This document shows, piece by piece, positions 16,050 to 24,553 of a DNA stretch of 64,000 bases. The stretch spans positions 868,001 to 932,000 of the forward strand of contig CAVVZB010000001.1 of NCBI GenBank assembly GCA_963752695.1. The letters are read 5' to 3'. The position numbers and the translations under genes are program-made. The DNA comes from Bog-113 sp963752695. GTDB lineage: Bacteria; Acidobacteriota; Terriglobia; Bryobacterales; Bryobacteraceae. Every line of letters starts with the position of its first letter. The first letter of the stretch is position 1. The notes beneath the pieces are model-generated. The model was not told where the DNA came from. It did not search any database and was given only the letters and a program-made list of their open reading frames with translations.

Positions 16050-17034
16050 AATATCCTAATCTCCAACTCGCACGCAGCGGGGGTAGCCCGCGTGGCTGGA
16101 CAAGCTGCACTTTGACGCGGCGGTATTTGCCATCGCGCGCGGCGTTTGAAGGAGTGTAACCGATTAAATATTGATTGCGCAGTTCGATGCCGATCTTAGC
16201 AGCAACGTCGGAAAGGTCGGCCAAATTCTCCACGGGGAAATGGCGGCCGCCCGTTTGCTCGGAGATCTCGCTTAACAAACCCGGGCCAGAGAGCTCTTCG
16301 GCGGTACGTCCCCGCCCGCTGGTAGGTTCGAAAATCCCGATGGCGTAGATCTGGACGTCAGCCTCCCGCACCAGATTCTTGATTTCACTTTCGGTGTAGC
16401 GGCTGCTGTTATCGCCACCGTCCGAAATGATCAGCAACGCCTTGCGCGGATTGTGCGCTTTCTTCATGGTGTGAAGCGCAAGGTAGACGGCATCCAGTAG
16501 CGCTGTTCGCCCCTTGCTTTGGGTGAAAGTGAGCTTGTTCTGAATCTCTTCAAGACTGGATGTGAACCCGTTTACCAGTTCCGGCCGGTCATTAAATTCA
16601 ACAAGGAAAAACTCGTCTTCCGGATTCGCCGTCTTGAAAAATTGCGCTACAGCCTGTCTCGATTTATCGAGCTTCTGGCCCATGCTGCCGCTGGTGTCGA
16701 AAACGATGCCTACCGAAAGCGGAGCGTCTTCGCTTGAAAAATAACTGACTTTCTGCTCGACCTTGTCTTCGAAAACCCGGAAGTTCTCCTTGTCCAGTCC
16801 AGTGACAAAGCGGTTCAACTGGTCGGTGACAGTCACCGGTATCTGCACCACAGTGGTGTCGATCCGGATGTTGGCCTTGGGCGCCGGTGCTTGTTTTTCT
16901 CCGGGACGGGCGCGGGGCTCCAGGCTGACTTTTGGCGGGTCGGAAACGGCAGGCTTCGCGGTCTCAGCCGACCGTAGAGCGGTGGGGAGGGTCGCCGCGA
17001 GCAATCCGCAAACCGCTAGGTGGCAAATGCGCAT
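16033..17034 (-). CDS. VWFA-domain protein, acidobacterial type (TIGR03436-like), first of pair
   Basis: A 333-residue exported paralogue of the next gene. I start at the ATG at 17034, which has GAGGA 7 nt upstream, rather than the GTG two codons earlier. A signal peptide (MRICHLAVCGLLAATLPTAL) and a Pro/Lys-rich linker come first. The conserved segment TGLDKENFRVFEDKVEQ then leads to the VWFA domain with DTSGSMGQK, QSKGRTALLDAVYLA and ISDGGDNSS, and the tail NQYLIGYTPSNAARDGKYR ends the protein. All MIDAS residues are present, so metal-dependent binding is likely. It diverges from kdsB across about 57 bp. Confidence 0.9.
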   Translation of the reverse strand: MRICHLAVCGLLAATLPTALRSAETAKPAVSDPPKVSLEPRARPGEKQAPAPKANIRIDTTVVQIPVTVTDQLNRFVTGLDKENFRVFEDKVEQKVSYFSSEDAPLSVGIVFDTSGSMGQKLDKSRQAVAQFFKTANPEDEFFLVEFNDRPELVNGFTSSLEEIQNKLTFTQSKGRTALLDAVYLALHTMKKAHNPRKALLIISDGGDNSSRYTESEIKNLVREADVQIYAIGIFEPTSGRGRTAEELSGPGLLSEISEQTGGRHFPVENLADLSDVAAKIGIELRNQYLIGYTPSNAARDGKYRRVKVQLVQPRGLPPLRASWRLGYYAPTQ

Positions 17035-17080
17035 GCCCACTTCCTCTTCTGCGCTCAGTCTAACATAGGGTTTAGTGTAG

Positions 17081-17086
17081 TAATAT
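17081..17086 (+). promoter_or_regulatory. Possible -10 (TAATAT) for kdsB
   Basis: TAATAT lies 5 nt before the GTG start of kdsB, so a normal start site would fall on the start codon. No clear -35 and no Shine-Dalgarno sequence are seen. The support is weak but agrees with the leaderless pattern elsewhere in the window. Confidence 0.3.
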
Positions 17087-17091
17087 AGCGT

Positions 17092-17865
17092 GTGCAGCGC
17101 AGAATCCTGGGCGTGATTCCCGCCCGGTACGCTTCCTCCCGCTTTCCTGGAAAAGCCCTCGCCACCCTAGCCGGAAAGTCGATGATCCAGCATGTGTATG
17201 AGCGGGTTGTCATGGCCAAGTACCTGGACGCGGTGGTTGTAGCAACCGACGACGAACGAATAGAGAAAGAAGCTCGCAGCTTCGGAGCCCCGGTCCGCAT
17301 GACGCGTGCCGACCATCTCTCCGGGACCGACCGGGTGGCGGAAGTGGCGTCAGCCGACAACGCGGACATCGTCGTGAACGTGCAAGGCGATGAGCCGCTG
17401 ATCGATCCATCCGCAATCGATGCCGCCATTCTGCCGATGATCGACGAGCCCTCGATCCAGATGGTCACGCTCAGCAAGCGCATTGAGGACCCGGCAGAGA
17501 TTAACGATCCGAACGTGGTCAAGGTGATTACCGACCGCTTTCAGAACGCGCTGTACTTTTCGCGATCCGCCATCCCTCACGTGCGAATCGGCGGGGCCGG
17601 TCCCGTGTTCTTCAAGCACACGGGGCTATATGTTTACCGTCGAGCGTTTCTGCTGCGTTTCCCGGACCTGGTAGTGGGACCGCTGGAAGAGGCCGAGCGG
17701 CTGGAGCAGTTGCGTGTTCTAGAAAACGGATTCAAGATCCGAGTAGTCGAAACCGAATACGAAAGCTTCGGTATCGACACTCCCGAAGACATGGCGCGCG
17801 CACGCTATTTATTCGAACAAATCCCAATTGGAAGAAGAGGAGCGGTAGAACGAACGAATGGCTAA
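17092..17865 (+). CDS. kdsB: 3-deoxy-manno-octulosonate cytidylyltransferase
   Basis: KdsB activates Kdo with CTP to CMP-Kdo for the LPS inner core. The 257-residue protein starts with GTG at 17092 and opens with the nucleotide-binding motif VIPARYASSRFPGKALATL. VVATDDERIEKEA, LSGTDRVAEV, NVQGDEPLI and the C-terminal ESFGIDTPEDMARARYLFEQ follow, all standard for the family. It overlaps pyrG by 8 bp. kdsB, pyrG and kdsA together supply Kdo-8-phosphate synthesis, CTP and activation. KdsC and KdsD are not here. Confidence 0.97.
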   Translation: MQRRILGVIPARYASSRFPGKALATLAGKSMIQHVYERVVMAKYLDAVVVATDDERIEKEARSFGAPVRMTRADHLSGTDRVAEVASADNADIVVNVQGDEPLIDPSAIDAAILPMIDEPSIQMVTLSKRIEDPAEINDPNVVKVITDRFQNALYFSRSAIPHVRIGGAGPVFFKHTGLYVYRRAFLLRFPDLVVGPLEEAERLEQLRVLENGFKIRVVETEYESFGIDTPEDMARARYLFEQIPIGRRGAVERTNG

Positions 17866-19507
17866 GTGCATCTTTGTGACGGGCGGCGTGGTTTCTTCAC
17901 TCGGTAAGGGGATCGCGGCGGCGTCCATCGGATGTTTGCTCGAAAGCCGTGGCCTGCGAGTTACCCTTCAGAAGTTCGACCCGTACCTCAACGTGGATCC
18001 CGGAACGATGAGCCCGTTTCAGCATGGCGAGGTCTTTGTCACCGATGACGGCGCGGAAACCGATCTGGATCTCGGCCACTACGAACGCTTCACGCACGCT
18101 CACCTGACGCAAAGCAACAACCTGACCTCTGGACGCCTTTACGAACAGATCATCCTGCGCGAGCGCCGCGGCGATTACCTGGGCAAGACGGTCCAGGTTA
18201 TTCCCCACGTCACGAATGAAATCAAAGCCGCCGTGAGCAAGGTTTCCGAAGGCGTGGACGTGGTCATCGTGGAGATCGGAGGCACGGTGGGAGACATTGA
18301 GTCGCTCCCGTTTCTTGAGGCGATCCGGCAATTGCGGCATGAGATGGGCCGCGAGAATTCCCTTTTCGTGCATGTCACGCTCGTGCCCTGGATTGCTGCC
18401 GCGCAGGAGTTGAAGTCGAAGCCGACGCAGCATAGCGTCAAGGACCTCCGAGCCATCGGTATCCAACCCGATATTCTGCTGTGCCGCGCCGAGCGCTTCT
18501 TGCCCGATGAGATGAAGGAGAAGATCGGACTGTTTTGCGACGTGGATACCCACGCTGTGATCACCGCCCGTGATGTCAGCTCCGTTTACGAGGTGCCGCT
18601 GAACTTCGCCGAGGAAGGCGTGGACGAGATTATTCTGAAACAACTTCACCTGACTGCCGGCGACCGCGACCTGTCCAAGTGGGGTCAGATGCTCGACAGC
18701 ATGCGCAATCCCCAGGATGAGGTGACAATCGGCTTGGTCGGCAAGTATGTGGAGTATGAAGATTCCTACAAGAGCTTAAAAGAAGCTTTGCTGCACGGCG
18801 GAATGGCGCATCGCGTGAAGGTCAACATTGTCTGGATCGAAGCCGAGGGGCTGGAGCGCGAGGATTGGCAGCGGCAGATGAGCGAGTTTGATGGCATTCT
18901 GGTTCCAGGCGGTTTCGGCAGCCGCGGAATCGAAGGCATGATCCGGGCCATTCGGTTTGCGCGCGAGAACAAGGTCCCCTACTTCGGTATCTGCCTGGGA
19001 ATGCAAACGATGGTGATCGAGTTAGCGCGGCATGTCGCCGGACTGGACGCCGCCAACTCGACTGAGTTCAACTCCGGTACGCCGCATCGCGTGATCTATA
19101 AGCTGCGCGAACTGAAAGGCGTGGATGAATTGGGCGGGACGATGCGTCTGGGCGCGTGGCCTTGCATCCTACACGAAGGAAGCTTCGCCAGGCGAGCGTA
19201 TGGGACGGCGGAAATCAGCGAACGGCATCGGCACCGGTTTGAATTTAACCGTGACTACGAAGCGCTGCTGACCGCAGCCGGCTTACGAATCACGGGGGAG
19301 ACGCCGGATCGCACGTATGTCGAGATTTGCGAGATTGAAGATCATCCGTGGTATTTGGGCTGCCAGTTCCATCCCGAGTTCAAGTCGAAACCGATGGAGC
19401 CGCATCCTCTTTTCCAATCGTTTATTGGCGCGGCCTGTCAGCAAAAGCGACGCCGGATGAACGAAAGCCTGCTGTTCGAAGTCCCCGAGTATTCGCGTGG
19501 GGATTAA
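17858..19507 (+). CDS. pyrG: CTP synthase
   Basis: PyrG aminates UTP to CTP with glutamine and ATP. The 549-residue length is normal. The N-terminal synthase domain begins KCIFVTGGVVSSLGKGIAAA and contains KFDPYLNVDPGTMSPFQHGE and EIGGTVGDIESLPFLEA. The C-terminal class I glutamine amidotransferase has the oxyanion stretch PGGFGSRGIEG, the nucleophile Cys in GICLGMQ and the His/Glu pair in CQFHPEFKSKP. It overlaps kdsB by 8 bp and is followed 12 bp later by kdsA. The coupling makes sense because KdsB consumes CTP. Confidence 0.98.
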   Translation: MAKCIFVTGGVVSSLGKGIAAASIGCLLESRGLRVTLQKFDPYLNVDPGTMSPFQHGEVFVTDDGAETDLDLGHYERFTHAHLTQSNNLTSGRLYEQIILRERRGDYLGKTVQVIPHVTNEIKAAVSKVSEGVDVVIVEIGGTVGDIESLPFLEAIRQLRHEMGRENSLFVHVTLVPWIAAAQELKSKPTQHSVKDLRAIGIQPDILLCRAERFLPDEMKEKIGLFCDVDTHAVITARDVSSVYEVPLNFAEEGVDEIILKQLHLTAGDRDLSKWGQMLDSMRNPQDEVTIGLVGKYVEYEDSYKSLKEALLHGGMAHRVKVNIVWIEAEGLEREDWQRQMSEFDGILVPGGFGSRGIEGMIRAIRFARENKVPYFGICLGMQTMVIELARHVAGLDAANSTEFNSGTPHRVIYKLRELKGVDELGGTMRLGAWPCILHEGSFARRAYGTAEISERHRHRFEFNRDYEALLTAAGLRITGETPDRTYVEICEIEDHPWYLGCQFHPEFKSKPMEPHPLFQSFIGAACQQKRRRMNESLLFEVPEYSRGD

Positions 19508-19519
19508 GGGGACATTCCG

Positions 19520-20341
19520 GTGAAGCTCTCCGTTTCAACAAAAGCAGGCAGTGTGCATTTCGGCCCCGGCGAAGAGCTTGCGTTGATTGCGGGCCCATGC
19601 GTGATCGAGAGTGAAGAGCATGTGAGCTTCATGGCGGAAGCGATCGGCGCGATCGCCGGCCCGTTCGTGTTTAAAGCATCGTTCGACAAGGCCAACCGCA
19701 CGAGCGTTGCAGGTTTTCGCGGGCCGGGCTTGAAGGAAGGCTTGCGCATTCTCGCCGGAATGCGCGCATCCGGACACGCCGTGCTGACGGATATTCACGA
19801 GCCTGCGCAAGCCGAAGCCGCAGCCGAAGTGGTGGACATTTTGCAGATACCGGCCTTTCTCTGCAGGCAGACGGATTTGCTCCTGGAGGCGGGCCGGACC
19901 GGCAGGATCGTCAACATCAAGAAGGGGCAATTTGTCGCACCGTTCGACATGCGGCACGCGGCGGACAAGGTCGCTTCGACAGGGAACGACAAGATCATTC
20001 TGACCGAGCGCGGATCTTCGTTCGGCTACAACAACCTGGTGGTGGACATGCGGGGGTTGCGGATAATGGGCGAGTTCGGCTGGCCGGTGGTGTTTGACGC
20101 GACCCATAGCGTGCAACTGCCGTCGGCAGCGGGCGGCGCGTCGGGCGGACAGCCACACTTCATCGCGCCATTGGCCTCGGCGGCGGTGGCGACGGGCATC
20201 CAGGGCTTGTTCGTTGAGGTGCATGACAATCCGGCGCGGGCGTTATCGGATGGAGCGAACGCGTTGCGGCTGGACCGGCTAGGCAAATTGCTGGAGCGGG
20301 TGCGGGCGATCCATCGTGTTCCCGGCGTGGAAGTGGTTTAG
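19520..20341 (+). CDS. kdsA: 3-deoxy-8-phosphooctulonate synthase
   Basis: KdsA condenses phosphoenolpyruvate with arabinose 5-phosphate to Kdo-8-phosphate. The 273-residue protein starts with GTG at 19520, 8 nt after GGGGA. It has the family motifs IAGPCVIESEEH, FKASFDKANRTS, LTDIHEPAQAE, IPAFLCRQTDLL, NIKKGQFVAPFDM, ERGSSFGYNNLVVDMR and FDATHSVQLPS. The Cys in GPCVIES and the His/Asp of the DATHS region point to either metal-dependent or metal-independent forms, which I cannot separate with certainty. The gene ends 22 bp before tRNA-Pro. Confidence 0.97.
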   Translation: MKLSVSTKAGSVHFGPGEELALIAGPCVIESEEHVSFMAEAIGAIAGPFVFKASFDKANRTSVAGFRGPGLKEGLRILAGMRASGHAVLTDIHEPAQAEAAAEVVDILQIPAFLCRQTDLLLEAGRTGRIVNIKKGQFVAPFDMRHAADKVASTGNDKIILTERGSSFGYNNLVVDMRGLRIMGEFGWPVVFDATHSVQLPSAAGGASGGQPHFIAPLASAAVATGIQGLFVEVHDNPARALSDGANALRLDRLGKLLERVRAIHRVPGVEVV

Positions 20342-20362
20342 ACTGAAGAAACCAGCGAATGT

Positions 20363-20439
20363 CGGGGCGTAGCGCAGCCTGGTAGCGCACCTGCCTTGGG
20401 CGCAGGGGGTCGGGCGTTCAAATCGCCCCGCCCCGACCA
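20363..20439 (+). tRNA. tRNA-Pro (anticodon TGG)
   Basis: A full cloverleaf of 77 nt including an encoded CCA. The acceptor arms are CGGGGCG and CGCCCCG. The anticodon arm is CCTGC-CTTGGGC-GCAGG, giving TGG, and the T arm is GGGCG-TTCAAAT-CGCCC. This gene is the apparent integration site for the two elements that follow: its 3' half is repeated at 24210-24258 and 24643-24688. Confidence 0.95.
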
Positions 20440-20535
20440 AAAGAATGAATAACTTGCGAGCATTCTAGTCTGGATCGCTTTCGGGCTTTAGTCGATTCTG
20501 AGGCTGTGATTTCCTCACCTCGAGATCTGGGGAAT
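20440..20535 (+). repeat. Left-end repeat, copy 1
   Basis: The sequence after the tRNA begins AAAAGAATGAAT and includes ATTCTAG, GATTCTGAGG and TGTGATTTCCTCA. It matches 24259-24355, after the first tRNA fragment, in the same order with scattered substitutions. It is the left end of element 1. Confidence 0.75.
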
Positions 20536-20762
20536 TTGCTTCAAACGCGCCCGTGGTTACACGCAACGCCCGCTATACGCTCTCAGGCATGGCACGGAAT
20601 TCCGTCGAACCCGTGAGGAGTTTCCTCGCGGAGCATTGCCCTATTTTCATAAAAGGGGGTCTGCTGGGTGTCAATAGTTCGAGCCGCGAGGCTGGTCAAA
20701 TAAAATCCGCTCTCTGATGGGCCGATTTTCAGGGCGGGACTATACTGGATTCTAAGTTTCGC

Positions 20763-21178
20763 ATGAGTCTAAACCCACCGGATCCGCCATCGGGTGCCCC
20801 GGCACCCTCACAAAGCGTCCAAGGAATGCAGCTGCGTAGGCCATCTCGACATTGGCAGCAGGTATTCGTGATCTTGCTCCTTGTGGGACTGGTGGGCGCT
20901 TTAACGTACGTAATACTTCCACGCGATCATTGGGTGCAGACCCTTGGAACGTTAGAAGAAGCGGCGAACATGACCGCAATGTTCGCAAGCCTCATTTCCG
21001 CGACGGCGGCATTGCTGTTGACCGGTGTCATCGTCATGGCACCGCTACTTCGCTGTCTCTCCACCAGAGCTACGATCTCTTATTCCAATTGTATGAGAAA
21101 CTTCAAGATTCCAGAAAACAAACGCCGTCCAATGATTTGGATAACCTCGCAACGGACCTGCTCGATCGCCTTCAGTGA
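20763..21178 (+). pseudogene. Frameshifted small membrane protein
   Basis: The first frame gives a Pro-rich N-terminus, then two hydrophobic segments (VFVILLLVGLVGALTYVIL and MFASLISATAALLLTGVIVM). Near 21048-21050 the good protein sequence moves to another frame, which continues SLHQSYDLLFQLYEKLQDSR and ends DNLATDLLDRLQ at 21178. One net base change would restore an approximately 138-residue two-helix protein. A TATACT box about 20 nt upstream could be its promoter. Function unknown. The decay fits the rest of the element. Confidence 0.5.
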
Positions 21179-21242
21179 TGCGTTGGTTACCGTTGCCCGC
21201 GCCGGGTGAAATTCTTCCGAGAGGTCCCTCGGCAGCGTCCGT

Positions 21243-21458
21243 CTATGGCGCGACACCGACGCTGAACTCCATGAACGTCACTCCGCTCACTCGGCTGTAG
21301 CCTTCGTACTTCGAGGCAATCCGCAAGTCCTGTCCTTCGATTTCGATTACCCTTTGGACCTGCTGGACGGCGAGGCTCTTGTTCACTTGACGCCTCAGGT
21401 TCGCGAGAATTGCGTTGGGTTGCGGCACATTCCTGGAGCAGGAACGCCGCGTCCGCAC
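21243..21458 (-). pseudogene. Unrecognised protein fragment
   Basis: The minus frame reads a plausible C-terminal stretch (VNKSLAVQQVQRVIEIEGQD, then LRIASKYEGYSRVSGVTFME) ending at 21243. Composition is protein-like, but there is no credible start, and the upstream sequence is the IS3 remnant in another frame. I cannot name it. It may be what remains of a host gene next to the insertion. Confidence 0.3.
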
Positions 21459-21459
21459 G

Positions 21460-21658
21460 ACGGTCTACGAGCTCAGCCCGTTTTTTCTTATTATGGCTTT
21501 TAGCATCGCGCGGTCGAGACAAACGTACTTGGCTTTCCAGGAATAGACCGTGTACGTGCTCACGCCGATCTCGCTGCGACTCTCACGGCCTCACGGCCGG
21601 CCTCTAACTGCTTTACCACCAGTAGAATCTGCTTTTGGCTGTGTTTCCCTCGTGACAT
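21460..21658 (-). pseudogene. IS3-type transposase OrfA remnant
   Basis: Starting at an ATG at 21658 on the minus strand, the first frame reads SRGKHSQKQILLVVKQLEAG. A second frame, one base off, continues EIGVSTYTVYSWKAKYV and a third gives AKSHNKKKRAELVDRR. Together they follow the helix-turn-helix OrfA of IS3-family elements (KFSEEQI...LKEAEAG...GIS...TYYTWKAKYGG...LKQLEEENRRLK). At least two frameshifts make it dead. No OrfB with a DDE domain is visible and I found no clear terminal inverted repeats. Confidence 0.6.
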
Positions 21659-21904
21659 CTTTTCTCCCTTTCTTCGTCCGAATCAGTATTTCAGTTCGGG
21701 GAAATGAGGTTCACGTCGGTAGCGTTTCGGCGGTGGCCGTCAAGCCCGAGTTAGATTATTGTGGAAAGCATAGAAGCGTTACAGACCACCAGCTCAGTGA
21801 TGCCCCACAAATATCTAGGGTTAACCATTTGAACTTCGATGTGCCGACAAACAATGGAGTCGGAGCCGAACTTTCGGACCATGCTACATCATCGAAAGAA
21901 ATGA

Positions 21905-22347
21905 TTAAACAAACGCCAGATTCTCATCAGAAATATCCTTTAAAGCTAGCATGTATTTCATAATTCCAAGAAGCTTATGATCGTAATGACCATCAGGCCA
22001 GATATACAGTCGATCATCGCGGATCATGTCCAAGTGGCAAAGACCTGCTTTATCGGCCAACGTTTTGCGAATAGAGACGCTTCCCCTTACCAGTTCTGTG
22101 TGCCGAACTAGTTCCCGTGCCTGCAGGCGCTTTATTCTGACGAGCGGCTGCCACAAGTCGGGAAAAACAAGCCGATAAGGGACCGCAACAGCGACAGAAT
22201 TTCATAGCGCGCAAATATCCGTCTAATTTCCAACTCCCTACAATTTGTCTCACGGGTCAATCGATCCACGCTACAGAAACCAGTTACCGGAGAAGGGTCA
22301 AATGCGAACACCTGGGTTACCCTTTGAACTGTTTCATTTAGCGGCAC
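21905..22347 (-). pseudogene. Frameshifted hypothetical gene
   Basis: From an ATG at 22347 the protein reads MPLNETVQRVTQVFAFDPSP, then RETNCRELEIRRIFARYEI. Around 22200 a one-base shift moves the good sequence to the frame VAVAVPYRLVFPDLW, LQARELVRHTELVRGSVSIR and IWPDGHYDHKLLGIMKYMLA, stopping at 21905. Repaired, it would be about 147 residues with a charged, soluble look. I do not recognise the family. Confidence 0.45.
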
Positions 22348-22583
22348 AGCATACGCAAATTGTTGACCCAGCCCACCCCCTAGTAAGGCCCGATTGAGAT
22401 CCTGTGCGGCTCCGTCTCCTCTCCGGATACGTGCTTTGTAAATAAGCGCCCACGTTTAGCCAATGTATCTAAAGTCGCGCAAAACCACGCGGCAAAAGCA
22501 TCGTAGGCCACAGCACAATGATGTAGGGAATGGTGCGGAGCGACGTAAACCAAAACTATATAGCCCCCAGGCGTGTCGGTTGT

Positions 22584-22920
22584 CTATGCCTGCGCCGGTA
22601 ACTGTTCGAAACTCCGGTTCAGGACGTGCGGCGTCGTGAACGCCGAGGCCGAGTTCAGCCGCTTCAACGAATCGTAAGTGTACAGGATGCTCTCGCCCGT
22701 GATCCCATATACCTGCTGCGTGATTTGCCCGTTGTTGCTCGCGTTCGCGTATAACTAACTCCTGTTCAGCAATGTCGCTGCGGTCCACGCTGTTCAGCTG
22801 ACCGAGAGAGTTATATCCCCGCTGCTCCGTGGCCGTCCCGACTAAACTTGCACGAATTCGCCTTCAACGGTCGGCATAAACAACTCGCCAGTCGTGTCGT
22901 ATTCCCGTTAGCCGTGAGAC
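22584..22920 (-). pseudogene. Rhs-repeat protein remnant
   Basis: Three short frames on the minus strand together read YDTTGELFMPT, then GYNSLGQLNSVDRS, then NNGQITQQVYGITGESILYT followed at once by YDSLKRLNSASA. This is the YD-repeat pattern of Rhs/YD proteins (Y-x-x-x-GxL and YxYDSLxRL). Stops and frameshifts separate the pieces. It lies directly downstream of the intact membrane-protein gene at 22921, which suggests a larger Rhs locus broken up here. Confidence 0.6.
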
Positions 22921-23379
22921 CTATAGACGACGACTGCCTACCCAAGCACCGAAGGAGTAGCAGATTGAGCCCCACGTTGGCAGAGTTAAGAAGATGAACA
23001 AAATTGCAGAACCGCGCTCATTGGAAGGCCAAAAGTATTCTTCGAGAGCGTAATCGAGCGAGAACAATCGGGTATCAGAAACGAACGCCAGTAGAAATAC
23101 CGAAAGCGGAACCAAAAACGCATACTTACCTGGGGTTCTAGAGAGAGCAGTGTGGAGCTGGACGACATACCCGCTTCCTAAACCCAAGCCGAAAGCCAAA
23201 GTCAAGCCGAAGTACCCATTTAACGAGGGTGTAGACGTGATGACGGATCGGAGAATTAGTCCAATGGGCATCATAAGTGACAACGTTCCAATCCACGGGA
23301 GCGCTAGCGCCAAGATGACATGGACGAGGAACGGCCAAAACCGAAACGAGTTTCGGTCAGAAAGTTCGTCGAACATCAC
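22921..23379 (-). CDS. Intact four-helix membrane protein, possible immunity protein
   Basis: This 152-residue protein is the only intact gene in the element. Hydrophobic segments lie near 16-44, 56-73, 84-103 and 124-146. No family is recognised. It starts 3 nt after the stop of a decayed lipase-like/Rhs-tip fragment and is followed by Rhs repeats. In polymorphic toxin loci the immunity gene sits immediately after the toxin tip, so a membrane immunity role is a reasonable guess and no more. Preservation in a decayed setting could also simply mean recent arrival. Confidence 0.55.
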   Translation of the reverse strand: MMFDELSDRNSFRFWPFLVHVILALALPWIGTLSLMMPIGLILRSVITSTPSLNGYFGLTLAFGLGLGSGYVVQLHTALSRTPGKYAFLVPLSVFLLAFVSDTRLFSLDYALEEYFWPSNERGSAILFIFLTLPTWGSICYSFGAWVGSRRL

Positions 23380-23382
23380 AAT

Positions 23383-23909
23383 TTACTCCTCGGCCGGCGG
23401 ATCGGGAATAACGACTATGTAGGGAAATCCCGGCAGAAGGAAAAAATGTCGTTGTCGTGCCCTTCGTGTGAATATTCCTGGGTTGTCACAGCCGCCATCC
23501 TTCTGGAGAGCTTTCAGCGTAGCATCCGGTAGGCTCGATAGAAGGCATGTAAAATCGGTATGCTCGCAATTCGTCGGAATAACCTGTACGTTTATCGGAC
23601 CCTGGAAATCGCAGTAAGAAGCTGGCACCAACGTCTTTACCGCCCTTACCGGTTATGATTGTCTCGGTTCCCTGAATCGTTGACGGGTTTATTAGATCTC
23701 CCATACCCCCTGGCGCAAAATAGACCACATTATTAACTCTGCCCTGTTAACCGCGGATCCGCGTTATTAAAGGTCGCTGTGGCCACCGACGCTCCGCCAC
23801 TGTAGCTGACTAGATCGATCGATCCCGGCGTTGCGGCTGCGGCGGCAAAGGCTTTCGACCCGACCTGGATTGCGCCGGATGCTTGAAAGAGGGCGTCGTA
23901 GACGGATGA
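23383..23909 (-). pseudogene. Lipase-like (alpha/beta-hydrolase) fragment, possible Rhs toxin tip
   Basis: Three frames on the minus strand join into one protein-like sequence. The first reads SSVYDALFQASGAIQVGSKA and SIDLVSYSGGASVATATFN, the second VNNVVYFAPGGMGDLINPST and ETIITGKGGKDV, and the third VQVIPTNCEHTDFTCLLSSL and LPGFPYIVVIPDPPAEE. The SYSGGA segment looks like a Ser nucleophile elbow and CEHTDF could supply the catalytic His, as in lipases. Two frameshifts and missing upstream sequence make it inactive. Position next to Rhs repeats suggests a polymorphic-toxin tip. Confidence 0.45.
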
Positions 23910-24080
23910 AGTATATTGTTGAACCTAAAAGTCAAGATTCGGGTCCGAAGGATGCGTGCGAAGTGCGCCCCGGTATTCGATTAAGAGCGATATGTTCGTG
24001 CTCATCTCCCAGCAGCTTCCGAAGTCTTAGATGCCTCAGCCCTGCTACTCCTCCCAAGAGGATCGCCGAGCTTGAGCCGT

Positions 24081-24134
24081 AGCTGTAGTCACATCTGTAG
24101 ACGAGGGCTCCCAAATCCTCAACCGGAAACCACG
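24081..24134 (+). repeat. Right-end repeat, copy 1
   Basis: AGCTGTAGTCACAT...TCCCAAATCCTCAAC at 24081-24134 recurs at 24554-24607, about four-fifths identical by eye, including a shared 15-bp block TCCCAAATCCTCAAC. Each copy precedes a tRNA-Pro 3' fragment by roughly 90-130 bp, so it marks the right end of each element. Confidence 0.7.
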
Positions 24135-24209
24135 CATTTCAGTAGTTCCGCTATAACTATATGAAAACGAACGACCTTCAAACAAGGCATTTCCACTGCG
24201 CATTTAAGT

Positions 24210-24258
24210 CTGCCTTGGGCGCAGGGGGTCGTGAGTTCGAATCTCGCCGCCCCGACCA
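24210..24258 (+). repeat. tRNA-Pro 3' fragment 1 (att-like)
   Basis: The 49 nt copy the anticodon 3' side, variable region, T arm (GTGAG-TTCGAAT-CTCGC) and acceptor 3' strand CGCCCCG-ACCA of tRNA-Pro. The 5' half is absent, so it is not a tRNA gene. The T stem differs from the intact gene but still pairs, which suggests origin from a slightly different tRNA-Pro allele. Confidence 0.8.
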
Positions 24259-24355
24259 AAAGAATCAATCAATTAAGAGTATTCTAGGCTGGAGCGGTTT
24301 CTGGCTGTAGCCAATTCTGAGGGTGTGATTTCCTCATTCCGAGGTTTGGTGGATC
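24259..24355 (+). repeat. Left-end repeat, copy 2
   Basis: It begins AAAAGAATCAAT and carries TATTCTAGGCTGGA, AATTCTGAGG and GTGTGATTTCCTCA in the same order and spacing as 20440-20535. It follows tRNA fragment 1 exactly as copy 1 follows the intact tRNA-Pro. Confidence 0.75.
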
Positions 24356-24553
24356 GGCTTGGATGATGTGCCCCAGACCAGGGTAAACTGCCTATGATAG
24401 TCAGCAATGTTACCGGTGTGGCCTCCGCATTGCGATCCACGAAGACCTGGGGTTCTCAATGCGAAAATAGAGACCGAGCGTTCGTCAAGATTGCCCCCGA
24501 ACAGCCGTCGAGCCACTAACGCCACCGCGCGGGGCGATCCCGTGCATTGACAT

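Larger units (their letters stand above)
20440..24258. mobile_element. Element 1 of a tandem tRNA-Pro-integrated array
   Basis: This 3.8-kb segment starts immediately after the tRNA-Pro CCA with a left-end sequence (20440 to about 20535) and ends with a right-end sequence (from 24081) plus a 3' tRNA-Pro fragment (24210-24258). Both ends recur in element 2. The layout of full tRNA, left end, cargo, right end and duplicated tRNA 3' half is what site-specific integration into a tRNA gene leaves. The cargo is almost all broken genes: a frameshifted membrane protein, IS3 orfA, a frameshifted unknown, Rhs and lipase-like fragments. One intact membrane-protein gene remains. No integrase is present, so movement would have needed one in trans or one since lost. 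The stretches 20536-20762, 21659-21904, 22348-22583 and 23910-24080 show no gene. Confidence 0.65.

Noticed and set aside
21550..21963. A 137-residue plus-strand frame within the element
   Set aside because: Overlaps the IS3 remnant on the opposite strand, has no ribosome site and no protein-like pattern.
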